From Spirochaetota bacterium (GTDB lineage: Bacteria; Spirochaetota; Brachyspiria; Brachyspirales; JACRPF01): a DNA stretch of 36,966 nucleotides. The stretch is taken from the NCBI GenBank assembly GCA_038043445.1, contig JBBTBY010000127.1, positions 1 to 36,966 on the forward strand, given 5' to 3'. Position 1 is the first letter of the stretch; every line of letters starts with the position of its first letter. Below, in pieces: positions 25,303 through 34,309 of the stretch. Under the pieces are notes generated by a model that was not told the origin of the DNA, made no database searches, and saw only the letters and a program-made list of their open reading frames with translations. The position numbers and the translations under genes were made by a program.

Positions 25303-26895
25303 ATGTCACTTATTGAAGAGATAGAAAAACGAAGGACATTCGCGATAATAAGCCACCCGGATGCCGGGAAGACAACGCTTACGGAAAAGCTCCTCTTGTT
25401 CGCCGGCGCGATACAGATAGCCGGCGCGGTAAAATCGAAGAAGATAAAGAGCGCGACCGTCTCCGACTTCATGGAGATAGAGCGTCAGCGCGGCATCTCG
25501 GTGGCATCCGCAGTGATGAGCTTTGAATACAAGGGGTTCAAGATAAATCTGCTCGATACACCGGGGCACAAGGATTTCGCAGAGGACACCTACCGCACGC
25601 TTACCGCTGTGGACAGCGTCATACTCGTCGTGGACAGCGTCAAGGGCGTCGAGGAGCAGACGGAAAAGCTCATGAACGTCTGCCGGATGCGCAGGACCCC
25701 GGTGATAATCTTCATCAACAAACTCGACCGCGAGGGATCATCGCCCTTCGCCCTTATCGATGAGCTCGAGAAGAAATTGGATATAAAAGTACAGCCGATG
25801 AGCTGGCCGATAAGCCGCGGGGCCACGTTCAAAGGCGTCTACAGTTTTCATGAGAACAACCTGCATCTCTTCCGCCCGAACATGGGCACCGAAGAGGAAG
25901 ACAAGATCGCTGTTTCCGATCTCACATCGCCCGAACTCGACAGCCGCGTCGGCAAGGAATATGCGGATCAGCTCCGCGAGGACGTCGATCTACTCCGCGG
26001 CGTGTACGGCGCGTTCAACAAGGAGCGATATCGTTCAGGCGAAAGCGCCCCCACGTTCTTCGGGAGTGCGCTCAACAATTTCGGTGTAAAGGAAACGCTC
26101 GATGCGTTCATCGATATCGCCCCGACACCCGCGGCACGGGAAACGGAAACACGCATCATTCAGCCCGATGAAGGGGCATTCACCGGCTTCGTCTTCAAGA
26201 TACATGCGAACCTCGACCTTCGCCATCGCGACAGGATAGCGTTCTTCCGCGTGTGCTCCGGGAGATTCGAGCGCAATGCGTTCTACAAACATGTGCGCCT
26301 TGATACGGAACTGCGCTTCACCAACCCCGCAAGCTTTCTCGGCCAGCAGAAGGACGTCATCGAGGAGGCATATCCCGGCGATGTCATCGGTCTTTTCGAC
26401 AAGGGGAATTTCAAGATAGGTGATACGCTCACCGAAGGGGAAGCGCTCACGTTCAAGGGTATACCGAATTTCTCGCCGGAAGTGTTCATGGAACTCGTGC
26501 ACACCGGAGAGAAAGCGAAACAGCTCGATAAAGGCATTAAACAGCTCACCGACGAAGGGGTCGCGCAGCTGTTCCTCCTCACCGGCAGCAGGCGAAAAGT
26601 GGTCGGCACCGTCGGCCGTCTCCAGTTCGATGTCATCACCTATCGCCTGGAGCATGAATACGGCGCGAAATGCCGTTTCGAACCGCTCAACTTTTTCAAG
26701 GCCTGCTGGATAACATCATCGAATGAAAAGCAGCTCGCTGATTTCATGAGCTACAAGGCCAGCCATATCGGCACGGACAAGGATGAGAATACCGTCTTCT
26801 TCGCGGAATCGGAATGGATGCTCAATCACTACCGGGAGAATTATCCTGATATTGAATTCCATTTCACATCGGAATTTGATCGCGCATTATCCTGA
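25303..26895 (+). CDS. prfC: Peptide chain release factor 3
   Basis: A protein of 530 residues, the normal RF3 length. The GTPase motifs are G1 HPDAGKTT (18-25), G3 DTPGH (85-89) and G4 NKLD (139-142), followed by RF3-typical segments [20 protein letters not shown] and [22 protein letters not shown]3 is a translational GTPase that recycles RF1 and RF2 from the ribosome after peptide release. It starts at an ATG behind GCGGGA and has a strong promoter at 25246-25273. It is monocistronic, converging on the RluE-like gene across a dispersed repeat. The call is secure. Confidence 0.97.
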   Translation: MSLIEEIEKRRTFAIISHPDAGKTTLTEKLLLFAGAIQIAGAVKSKKIKSATVSDFMEIERQRGISVASAVMSFEYKGFKINLLDTPGHKDFAEDTYRTLTAVDSVILVVDSVKGVEEQTEKLMNVCRMRRTPVIIFINKLDREGSSPFALIDELEKKLDIKVQPMSWPISRGATFKGVYSFHENNLHLFRPNMGTEEEDKIAVSDLTSPELDSRVGKEYADQLREDVDLLRGVYGAFNKERYRSGESAPTFFGSALNNFGVKETLDAFIDIAPTPAARETETRIIQPDEGAFTGFVFKIHANLDLRHRDRIAFFRVCSGRFERNAFYKHVRLDTELRFTNPASFLGQQKDVIEEAYPGDVIGLFDKGNFKIGDTLTEGEALTFKGIPNFSPEVFMELVHTGEKAKQLDKGIKQLTDEGVAQLFLLTGSRRKVVGTVGRLQFDVITYRLEHEYGAKCRFEPLNFFKACWITSSNEKQLADFMSYKASHIGTDKDENTVFFAESEWMLNHYRENYPDIEFHFTSEFDRALS

Positions 26896-26917
26896 AAGTC
26901 ATGCGCGAAAATATAGT

Positions 26918-27036
26918 AACCACAAAGGGCACCAAGGCACGAAGCATATCGTATCGGAAGATGCCACCTGCCGGGTTCGATCGACACTACTATGATGATT
27001 CCCCTTTGTGCACGTAGCGCCTTCGTGGTTCTTTTT
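26918..27036. repeat. Dispersed inverted-repeat element, copy 2, between convergent genes
   Basis: The left arm AACCACAAAGGGCACC (26918 onward, through CAAGGCACGAAG to 26944) is mirrored by the right arm ending CTTCGTGGTT at 27021-27030, followed by CTTTTTC. Total length is about 119 bp, close to copy 1 (125 bp). Between the prfC and RluE-like stops it could also act as a two-way terminator because of the T-rich tail. Confidence 0.65.
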
Positions 27037-27052
27037 CATTTCCTAATGTGAA

Positions 27053-27622
27053 CTATCCGCCTGAAAGAAGTATCGATTCTTCATCGTCGGAAAGAAAACG
27101 CCATTTCCCGGAGGGCAGATCGAGCTTTATGCATCCGATCTGAACGCGCTTAAGCTCGAGTACCTTGAGCGGTGTGCCGCGCTCTGCATCCGTCATCGCG
27201 CCGAAGAGCCGCCTGATATGACGGTTCTTCCCTTCATCGAGCTCTACCTCAAGGCGCGTCTTCGGCCCCGCACCGCCTTTTCTTTCCACACGCACGGCTT
27301 TCAACAGGCCCTCCGGTGTCTCAACGCCGGCAAGCGCCGCCCGAATGTGTTCATCGTTCACATGACCGCGCACCCAAATCTCGTAGACCTTTTCGCAATT
27401 GCCCGGCGTGGTGAGCCTGTCAGCAAGTGTTCCATCGCGTGTGAACAGCAAGAGCCCCTTGGAATCCATATCGAGACGCCCGATGGGCATCCAGTCGTCG
27501 GTGTTCGCCCATTCGGGAAGAAGTTCGTATACCGTTTTGCGGTTGAGCTCATCTGATCGCGTGACGACATAACCTTTCGGTTTATTGAGCGCAAGGAGCC
27601 GATGTGTCATATGCTCGGTCAT
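27053..27622 (-). CDS. RsuA/RluE-family rRNA pseudouridine synthase without S4 domain
   Basis: A protein of 189 residues. LLALNKPKGYVVTRSD and IGRLDMDSKGLLLFT, with catalytic Asp51, identify the RsuA/RluB/E/F family; EGKNRHIRRLFGAM is the conserved C-terminal motif. There is no N-terminal S4 RNA-binding domain, and the length matches RluE, which modifies U2457 of 23S rRNA in Escherichia coli. RluE is therefore the nearest named member, though the site in this organism is not shown. The start overlaps the stop of the upstream flavodoxin-type gene by four bases, so the two are translationally coupled. Confidence 0.9.
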   Translation of the reverse strand: MTEHMTHRLLALNKPKGYVVTRSDELNRKTVYELLPEWANTDDWMPIGRLDMDSKGLLLFTRDGTLADRLTTPGNCEKVYEIWVRGHVNDEHIRAALAGVETPEGLLKAVRVERKGGAGPKTRLEVELDEGKNRHIRRLFGAMTDAERGTPLKVLELKRVQIGCIKLDLPSGKWRFLSDDEESILLSGG

Positions 27623-28188
27623 GTTCTGAGCTGTGTCGCAAAGTGAAGAATGTTCCGCCCGAGCGTTTCCGCCTGCACCAACCGCTTCGTCTGCGACATG
27701 ATATCGCCCGGTGCTCCCGCACGCGCCGTTACGCCGTTGAGCTCACCGGGGACGCAGAGCATGCCGTTCGACAAAAAATAATTATAGATGATCGCGATGG
27801 TGATGCTCTGGCCGCCGTCCTCGCCGCTCCCCACGGCGATAGCGCCGCCGACCTTTCCCGTCAGCGGACGCGCCTTGTGATGCACATAGGTCCTGTCAAA
27901 GACCATTTTCAATTGACTCGAGACATTCCGGTAGTAGACCGGCGAACCGATGATGACAGCGTCGCAACCTGTATATGCATCGGTTATCGCGTTGATATCA
28001 TCTTTTATCGCGCATACATGCGCAGTATGGCACGATCCGCATGCCGTGCACGGGGAAAGCCGCATCCCGCCGAGATCGAAGCGAACAATATCCCATCCCG
28101 CTTCACGGAACGGTTTTTCCGCATGATCGATAAGAATACCGGTGTTACTTTGATCTCTCGGACTTCCGTTGATGCATAACAAGCGCAT
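27619..28188 (-). CDS. Flavodoxin-fold NAD(P)H-dependent reductase with Cys-rich motif
   Basis: A protein of 189 residues. LLCINGSPRDQSNTGILIDH is the FMN-phosphate loop of the flavodoxin/NADPH-dependent FMN reductase fold. SPCTACGSCHTAHVCAIKDD has the compact cysteine motif of iron-sulfur flavoproteins, and DAVIIGSPVYYRNVSSQLKM is the second flavin-contacting segment. It likely transfers electrons in an anaerobic cytoplasm; the partner is unknown. It is the first gene of a two-gene operon with the RluE-like synthase (4-bp ATGA overlap). It lies downstream of the GH39-like gene by 69 bp on the same strand. Confidence 0.88.
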   Translation of the reverse strand: MRLLCINGSPRDQSNTGILIDHAEKPFREAGWDIVRFDLGGMRLSPCTACGSCHTAHVCAIKDDINAITDAYTGCDAVIIGSPVYYRNVSSQLKMVFDRTYVHHKARPLTGKVGGAIAVGSGEDGGQSITIAIIYNYFLSNGMLCVPGELNGVTARAGAPGDIMSQTKRLVQAETLGRNILHFATQLRT

Positions 28189-28257
28189 AGCTTCATCCTT
28201 TCATTCTCATCGTTCTCGGCAAAGACAGCACTGCAGCAGATGCTGACCGACAATGCA

Positions 28258-30495
28258 TCATTCTATGATATACACCGGCTCATCGGAAATATCTATCGTC
28301 ACACAGCGCTCAGGCGCCTGCATCGTCATCTCCTCGCGGCCGAGCATATCCGTCACCCGCACCTCAGCGGCGGTCGTATATACCGTCACCGGGATACGCG
28401 GCTGCGGTTTCATGCGGAGCCAGGGGTTCAGATCGCAGCGCTCTGCCCGAACGTTCTCCGCATCGGTGCCCGCTCTCTTTACGGCATGTTCGGTCGTCCC
28501 GGCAGTGACCAGTGACGGGTGAGCGAATATCGCGATGAATGAACCGTCGCCGCCGAAGAAGCGGAAGGCATGGACATCGTAGCCGCTCGTGACAGAGATG
28601 ACCTCCGGCGCACCGGCATATCGTCCGCCGTAACGTTTCCAGAGCGAACTGAGATACGCCTGCGCCGGTATCATGAGCTTCGGCATGACATTGCCGCCCT
28701 CCCGAACATCGTGCACCCATGCATGCGGATCGTCCGCCCAGCAGTATGAGAATATCATATCGACGCCGAGAGCGAGCTTCTGAAGCATGGAACGGATCAT
28801 CCACGCCGTCCCCGTGCGTTCCGACGGACGGCGCCATGCGTTCCCGATGCGGTATGGATCCTCCGCATCGAAACGCGGGTGACGGGCCGCAATACCATTG
28901 AGCTCCTCCTGCGTTGTGATAAGTCCATCGGTGCGTATCTCCATCCCCGCACCGGTTTCCGTATCCCACACATCCCTCGTCAGACCGCGATCAAAGAGCG
29001 CTTCATTAAAAAGCTTGCATCGATTCTCGATCGAAGAAACGCCTCGCGGGGTATCGATCTCATACAGATGCAGTGATGCCACATCCAACCATTTTCCGGC
29101 ACCGGAAGCGAGCGCTCCGGCCACATAGTCCATGTTCGGTCCGGCGCCTGCTGCAAGTCCCACCACTTTCACACCGGGGGCATAGGTGCGCGTCGCGGTG
29201 GAGACGACCTCGGCAAGTTTCGCGTAGTCACGTACGGAAAAGCGTGACCTGTCCGCAGCATTCGGTTCATTCCATATCTCTATCGCCCCGACCGTATCCG
29301 TTCTCCCGCCGGGGGCATATCTCCCCCAGAACACCCGCAGAAGATCACTGATATCGCTCCAATTCGCCGGCGGATAGACCGAAAAGTCATCCCCCTTCTT
29401 CGATGAAGCCCATCGCGGAGTGCCCGCAAGAACGAAGAGCAGCTTGTTCCCTTTCCTGCATTGTGATACGCAGGCATCCATGCTATCCCAGGTAAATTGC
29501 CCTTTGCCCTTCGCCTCAATATCGCGCCCCCAATCCAGAAGCACGCGTACCCATTTATATCCGACAGGCGCAAGGGCGACATCGCCGGGGGCGCAGTGAA
29601 TACCGAACGCCCAGTCGTCGGGGAGCGATGCCGCATCGATATGCGGTCCGTAACTGAAATTTCGCCGCACCTTCGTGATGACACCGTCCTTGTTCCCGAG
29701 CGTCGCTGTCAACGAATATACGCCGTTGCGCGCAGTGAACTCGGCCGTCGATGTGAATTCATCACCCGCATTCAGCGCTGCCGGGACAGTAACCCGCTTC
29801 GATGTACCGTCCACCGCATCGCGCCACTCAAGTGAAATGCTCCCGTTCCACGGCGTACCGGCGTTCGTCACACGGATGAAAAATCGCGGCGGAGACCTGT
29901 CCGTAAAACAATGAAGGGCATTGTTCGCCGATATTGTCATATCGATCGGAGGACTTGCCGGATGAAGGAGTACCGGCCCCCCGAACACGATGCCGCCGTA
30001 CCGGAATTCGATGCCAATTTCCATGCCGGGTTTCAACGCAAGCAGCCGATCGGATATCCGGGTAACGATGCGGCTGGAAATATCCGGGAAGACCGGATGC
30101 GGCAATTCATCGACGAGCTTCTCCCGCGAGTTCGGATCGATGAACGTAAATACTGCAGTGGCAATCGCCGCGCCTCCCGATGCCGCCCCTGTAGTAATGC
30201 GATACGGCTCCAGCTCTTCGGACCGATCACTTATGTATGGATAGATACGTCCGCTGCCGATAAATGACAGGCGGTAGAGCCCGGCTTTCAGCGTTTCCGG
30301 TGTCTTGAAACGGACCGTCTCCACCGATGAAGACCCCTTCACCGCAAGAGTTCCGTAGGATGTTCTTTTCAGTTCGAGATCACGCGGCATTGCGGTATTC
30401 TGCAATTGCAGTTCTACCGCTGCAGCACCATCGGCGGCCCAGGAAAGCGCTGAGAACGCGGACAAAATAATGAAGAGATAGATATATCTTGTCAT
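28258..30495 (-). CDS. Secreted GH39-like (clan A) glycoside hydrolase
   Basis: A protein of 745 residues with a signal peptide (YIYLFIILSAFSALSWA). The N-terminal 280 residues are beta-sandwich-like accessory domains. A TIM barrel follows: VGAIEIWNEPNAADRSRF contains the acid/base Glu and DVWDTETGAGMEIRTDG the likely nucleophile Glu, the arrangement of clan A families such as GH39 (beta-xylosidase, iduronidase) and close relatives. KWLDVASLHLYEIDT and MIFSYCWADD are further barrel strands. The C-terminal part is a small beta domain. The substrate cannot be stated. GGAGG lies 12 bases before the ATG, and a promoter sits at 30554-30581. Secretion distinguishes it from the cytoplasmic GH5-like enzyme. 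Confidence 0.85.
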   Translation of the reverse strand: MTRYIYLFIILSAFSALSWAADGAAAVELQLQNTAMPRDLELKRTSYGTLAVKGSSSVETVRFKTPETLKAGLYRLSFIGSGRIYPYISDRSEELEPYRITTGAASGGAAIATAVFTFIDPNSREKLVDELPHPVFPDISSRIVTRISDRLLALKPGMEIGIEFRYGGIVFGGPVLLHPASPPIDMTISANNALHCFTDRSPPRFFIRVTNAGTPWNGSISLEWRDAVDGTSKRVTVPAALNAGDEFTSTAEFTARNGVYSLTATLGNKDGVITKVRRNFSYGPHIDAASLPDDWAFGIHCAPGDVALAPVGYKWVRVLLDWGRDIEAKGKGQFTWDSMDACVSQCRKGNKLLFVLAGTPRWASSKKGDDFSVYPPANWSDISDLLRVFWGRYAPGGRTDTVGAIEIWNEPNAADRSRFSVRDYAKLAEVVSTATRTYAPGVKVVGLAAGAGPNMDYVAGALASGAGKWLDVASLHLYEIDTPRGVSSIENRCKLFNEALFDRGLTRDVWDTETGAGMEIRTDGLITTQEELNGIAARHPRFDAEDPYRIGNAWRRPSERTGTAWMIRSMLQKLALGVDMIFSYCWADDPHAWVHDVREGGNVMPKLMIPAQAYLSSLWKRYGGRYAGAPEVISVTSGYDVHAFRFFGGDGSFIAIFAHPSLVTAGTTEHAVKRAGTDAENVRAERCDLNPWLRMKPQPRIPVTVYTTAAEVRVTDMLGREEMTMQAPERCVTIDISDEPVYIIE

Positions 30496-30553
30496 TCCCT
30501 GTCACGACCTCCAATCATCGATCATTTCGCGCCGTATCAGAAGGGCGCGTGTC

Positions 30554-30581
30554 AGTATACCCCTCTCATCGATATCGTCAA
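30554..30581 (-). promoter_or_regulatory. Sigma70-type promoter of the GH39-like gene
   Basis: TTGACG (30576-30581) and TATACT (30554-30559) are separated by 16 bp on the minus strand. Together with its spacer it matches the M15 promoter at 20396-20423 at 22 or more of 28 positions. Confidence 0.6.
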
Positions 30582-30700
30582 TACCGGAACATGCCGGCGG
30601 CGGGTCCGCGTTTATACGCGAATTCCATCCGTGTTTTTCCTCTGCGGCTCACCCGCCACTTTCACTACTCTGCACGCAGCGGCCTGTAGCAGAAGCGCGA

Positions 30701-32230
30701 TCAATTAAAAAGCGAATCGATATTGAAATAACGTATCTTTGTCTTGTCGGCGACGAGAAGGAACACATCCCATCCGGCCCCGGTATCGTTCGAGGTGACC
30801 GTCACCGTGACCGGTGTATCGAACTGATTGTTCGCCGTGCCGAAGCTCCCGATGGATGATATGAACTGCCCGTTCGTGGAGAAGATCTGTACGCGGTGAT
30901 TGAGCGTATCGGCCACGAAGATGACGCCGTTATAGACATCGATGTCGCTCGGGGCATTGAAATCCCCGAAGGCGCTCCCCGGATCACCGACTATCGTATC
31001 CTGCCCGCCCGCGATGCTGCTGATGCGCATGCGACAGGCGGTACGCTCGATGATATACACGTTCTGCGTGTCCGCCGCGAACGATGTGAGATCGTCATAA
31101 TCGATCGCCGTGTTCGAATAGATGAGCGTGCTCGTGAAGGTCTTGTAATCGGTCGGCGAAGCAAGATAGATACGTCCCCCCGAGTACGACGACGTTGAAA
31201 AATATATCTTATCCTGCGCCGCGGAATATTCCACCTTGAATTTCCTCGGTGTACCGGTATACGTTCCGAGATTCACCCATGCATTGCTGCCGTAGACATG
31301 CGTCGGCTTCCAGAAATTCGTAATGTCAGTCGTCCAGCCGGTATAGCCATTATCAGCATAGTAGTATTTCCTTGTGTTATAGTCCGTCAGTATATTATAT
31401 GCCGTGTTCGTCATGACATAAAGATACCCGAGCGCCGCATCGGAATAGTACACATAGGCGTTCGCACCGCCGAGAACGTTCGCATAGAACACACTGCCGA
31501 TCGCATTATCGAGCGATGAATTGGCCGTATCCCAGTCGATGGAATACGTAAGGTCCCATGGGCCGTACGCTCCGGGATCGACCGGGTTCGCATGATATTG
31601 TATCATGATATTATCGCTTTCATCGATATCGTAATAGACCCAGTACGGAAGATAGAACACGCGGAGCATGTTCTGTATGCGCCCGACACCCTTGCCGCCG
31701 TACTGCGACGGTGTTCCGCGGTATCCGAAGAACATATACCCGTCGATAGCGCTTACACAGTACATCTTTGCGCTCCCCTCGGTGACGGCGGGGTCCTTGA
31801 GCGATATGACACCACCGGCAGCAGGCGGTGTACGCAGTGAAATGACCGACGATACGCTCGCATAACCCGCGCGATTCTCCGTACCGACACGGAAATAGTA
31901 CTGTGTAAAAGGAGATAACCCGGCTATCCGATAGGTCGTGACCGCAGCTTCCGTTATGGTCGCCATGGGGACGGTCGTATCGACCGTCGACGATGTGCCG
32001 CCGTATATCCTGTACGCGTAGAAATTCGGCTGCACATTCCTGTCCCATTTCACCGTCACCGAATAGGCATCGAGCGCGACTATGTTCGACACGGCGGAAA
32101 TGTACACGGCATTCACATCACGGTTGTATGTGCTCCCGAAATCGAACGGATTATTCCTGAGCCGCGGGCTGCAGCCGGCGGCAAGAACGATCATCGCGAT
32201 GAGCATGAACGAGAGGATGTGCTTTCTCAT
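30701..32230 (-). CDS. Lipoprotein with fibronectin type III domain and NHL-type repeats
   Basis: About 509 residues, started at 32230 where AGGAGG precedes the ATG and a lipoprotein signal follows (FMLIAMIVLAAGC). The frame open to 32560 lies within the previous gene in another frame. Residues about 45-140 are a fibronectin type III domain (YSVTVKWDRNVQPNFYAYRI, FTQYYFRVGTENRAGYASV). The C-terminal part has NHL-like beta-propeller units (FNAPSDIDVYNGVIFVADTL, then HRVQIFSTNGQFISSIGSFG), and the middle is Tyr/Asn-rich. It is 13 bp downstream of the CsgG-like gene and co-transcribed. It is likely a surface or outer-membrane protein for protein or glycan contacts. Confidence 0.82.
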   Translation of the reverse strand: MRKHILSFMLIAMIVLAAGCSPRLRNNPFDFGSTYNRDVNAVYISAVSNIVALDAYSVTVKWDRNVQPNFYAYRIYGGTSSTVDTTVPMATITEAAVTTYRIAGLSPFTQYYFRVGTENRAGYASVSSVISLRTPPAAGGVISLKDPAVTEGSAKMYCVSAIDGYMFFGYRGTPSQYGGKGVGRIQNMLRVFYLPYWVYYDIDESDNIMIQYHANPVDPGAYGPWDLTYSIDWDTANSSLDNAIGSVFYANVLGGANAYVYYSDAALGYLYVMTNTAYNILTDYNTRKYYYADNGYTGWTTDITNFWKPTHVYGSNAWVNLGTYTGTPRKFKVEYSAAQDKIYFSTSSYSGGRIYLASPTDYKTFTSTLIYSNTAIDYDDLTSFAADTQNVYIIERTACRMRISSIAGGQDTIVGDPGSAFGDFNAPSDIDVYNGVIFVADTLNHRVQIFSTNGQFISSIGSFGTANNQFDTPVTVTVTSNDTGAGWDVFLLVADKTKIRYFNIDSLFN

Positions 32231-32243
32231 TGGCGGCCTCCTG

Positions 32244-33260
32244 TTAAAAACAGATACTGAACTGCGCATGCACGCTTGTATCGCCCGGTTTGACCCCGGG
32301 GTAGATCGCAAAACGCGGACGATGCAGGTAGTCGTAATACGAAACGTTCTTCGCAGCGTTATCAAGATCGTCGGAGATGATGCTCGCAATGACAATGGCA
32401 TCCACGACCGCGTACAGCCACACGACGCCGTAGCCGATAAGCGAAAAGAGCGCGATATTATCGTAGAGCACGGTGTTGTTATAGAGATCGAGCGCGTGCT
32501 GACGGTTATACGCCATGTTCGTCGGGTCTTCCCACTTCTTATAATCCGTGTATTCCGCATAGCTCAGCTCCGCGAGTATCTTGAACGTAACGGCGCTCGC
32601 CACCGTTGCAACGAATGCGGAGAAACATATCGTCCCCTGAATGGGCGTATCGTTATAGAACTGCCCCCACCCGGGGACCAGTGCCGATTGAAACCCTGCG
32701 GTAATGGGATATTTCCGCGACGAGAGCAGCACCTTCGCCGCATTGTTGAGCTTGTCTTTCGCGAACTCCACCTTTTCGGTAAGGATGATGCGCCCGCTCT
32801 CTATCTCGGTCATCTGAACGCTGATGATGTAATTGTTCTCAACCTCGGATACCGTGCCGTTGAGAAGCAGGTTCGCAGCGACGATCTTCCCCAATTGAGC
32901 GGCTGTTGCCGTATCGACGGCGCCGGAAAGACCGAGCTCCATCTCCTTCATAGCCTTATCGAGGTTCGCACGGTCGATGACGTCGAACTCGCCGGTCTTC
33001 TTTATCTCGGTAATGAGCACCGAAGTGAACGCATTGCCTATGCCGTTCTCCTTCGCCGATTTCCCGTTCACGCTGAACTCGAACACAGCGATATTGTTCT
33101 TGTATTTCTCTTTCGCCTCGCGCCGGAACGACTGGGCGATCTTCTGCGCAAGCACCTCAGCACCCTGTGCAAGCATGGACCTGTCCCTCGGCTTTTCGGC
33201 GGCAGTGCAGAGCAAAGCACCGGTGATGAACACCGAGATACAATGAATGGGAACTCGCAT
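32244..33260 (-). CDS. CsgG-family N-terminal domain fused to DUF5683 membrane domain
   Basis: About 338 residues, started at 33260 with GGAGG upstream and a signal sequence (HCISVFITGALLC); the context around Cys18 is a poor lipobox, so lipidation is uncertain. Residues 50-180 resemble CsgG/LpoB/FlgO-like envelope domains (NNIAVFEFSVNGKS, TEIKKTGEFDVIDRANLDKA, VAANLLLNGTVSEVE). From about residue 190, SALVPGWGQFYNDTPIQGTI is the DUF5683 signature, followed by hydrophobic helices. CsgG proteins form outer-membrane secretion pores or assembly factors; this fused form is likely an envelope assembly protein. It leads a two-gene operon with the FN3/NHL lipoprotein from the promoter at 33328-33356. 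Confidence 0.82.
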   Translation of the reverse strand: MRVPIHCISVFITGALLCTAAEKPRDRSMLAQGAEVLAQKIAQSFRREAKEKYKNNIAVFEFSVNGKSAKENGIGNAFTSVLITEIKKTGEFDVIDRANLDKAMKEMELGLSGAVDTATAAQLGKIVAANLLLNGTVSEVENNYIISVQMTEIESGRIILTEKVEFAKDKLNNAAKVLLSSRKYPITAGFQSALVPGWGQFYNDTPIQGTICFSAFVATVASAVTFKILAELSYAEYTDYKKWEDPTNMAYNRQHALDLYNNTVLYDNIALFSLIGYGVVWLYAVVDAIVIASIISDDLDNAAKNVSYYDYLHRPRFAIYPGVKPGDTSVHAQFSICF

Positions 33261-33327
33261 GGTTTCCTCCGATCGGGGAAATGCAAACGCTTTCGAGACC
33301 GGGCAGAAAACGCCCGCTGATCGGGTC

Positions 33328-33356
33328 ACTATACACTACAACCCCGACATTTGCAA
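33328..33356 (-). promoter_or_regulatory. Likely promoter of the CsgG-like/lipoprotein operon
   Basis: TTGCAA (33351-33356) and TATAGT (33328-33333) on the minus strand are 17 bp apart, about 70 bp before the start at 33260. A small CGGGC/GCCCG hairpin lies in the leader near 33300-33316. Confidence 0.5.
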
Positions 33357-33444
33357 GTGGATTAGTAGGGATTACACCCCTGCCTGAGCCGCAGAAACAA
33401 GAACGAGCGAATATACCGAAACCTCACTGCGCGGAAGGCGCGAT

Positions 33445-34257
33445 TCATCGATTGAAGATCCTGCCGCCCGAACGACGATAATCGGACGGAAGCACGCCCG
33501 CACGGGAACGGAACATACGCGTAAAATGACTGAACGAGTCGAAACCGACCTCAAGCGCGATATCCGATATCGACTGCGTACCCTCGCGGAGGAGCAGTTT
33601 CGCCCGTTCAATCCGGAGCTCCGTCAGCCGCTCATGCATGGTCGTACCGGTCGCGTCGCGGAAGAGCCGCGCGCAGTGCGACGACGACAATCCGAACGCG
33701 CGCGCTATCTCGCTTCGCTCAAGCTTTGCATGCAGCCGCCGCGTCAGGAACAGATCGATGCGTGCGGCGAGATCGTCCTTGCGCGTTTTATTGAGGCTTG
33801 AAAGCTCGATCGCCTCTCCCTTCGCTGCAGCACGTTCCTCGGCGATGAGAAGTCTCAGGAAAAGTGCGTACGCAAGGTCCGACGAATGCAGTCGTGAGGG
33901 GTCCTTCAGTTCATCGACAAGCGCATGGAAAGTACTGATGAGCGGTGCGGAAATGGCCGACCGTACGCAGAGCCGATTTTCGAGCGAGAGGGAATGATCG
34001 ATGAACTCGACGATGATATACCCGGGGGAGCGCCCATCGCATCGCGGCGAACGTATCGTATCGGGCGGTATGAGCATCGCTGTGTTCGCCGTCAGACGAT
34101 GCGTTCTCCCGGCACAGGACATCGCGACCGCACCGTACACAACGGCATACCACTGCATCGATGAACGGACATGCGGCTCGATCCGGTATCCGAGACCCTG
34201 CTCCTTGAACGCCATTGAAGTTATCGTGACAGGCGGATCATCTCTTCGAACGGGCAT
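33445..34257 (-). CDS. AraC-family transcriptional regulator
   Basis: About 270 residues, started at 34257 because GAGGA lies upstream and the GTG at 34290 has none. Residues 1-90 are a cupin-like sensing domain (HVRSSMQWYAVVYGAVAMSC, NTAMLIPPDTIRSP). The C-terminal 100 residues hold the two helix-turn-helix units of AraC/XylS proteins (LERSEIARAFGLSSSHCARL and QSISDIALEVGFDSFSHFTR, then FRSRAGVLPSDYRR). Such proteins usually activate sugar genes through direct repeats about 21 bp apart. The elements at 15555 and 16823 have exactly that pattern, but a link to this regulator, 17 kb away, is only a guess. It lies 52 bp downstream of the PorV-like gene. Confidence 0.92.
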   Translation of the reverse strand: MPVRRDDPPVTITSMAFKEQGLGYRIEPHVRSSMQWYAVVYGAVAMSCAGRTHRLTANTAMLIPPDTIRSPRCDGRSPGYIIVEFIDHSLSLENRLCVRSAISAPLISTFHALVDELKDPSRLHSSDLAYALFLRLLIAEERAAAKGEAIELSSLNKTRKDDLAARIDLFLTRRLHAKLERSEIARAFGLSSSHCARLFRDATGTTMHERLTELRIERAKLLLREGTQSISDIALEVGFDSFSHFTRMFRSRAGVLPSDYRRSGGRIFNR

Positions 34258-34309
34258 GCTCACTGTCCTCGTTCTGTCGTGAATGAACACGTGGGGATGG
34301 TCATGGATC

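Noticed and set aside
32082-33320. A 412-codon plus-strand frame
   Set aside because: It is antisense to the CsgG-like gene and the start of the lipoprotein gene, which have clear domains, ribosome sites and a promoter.
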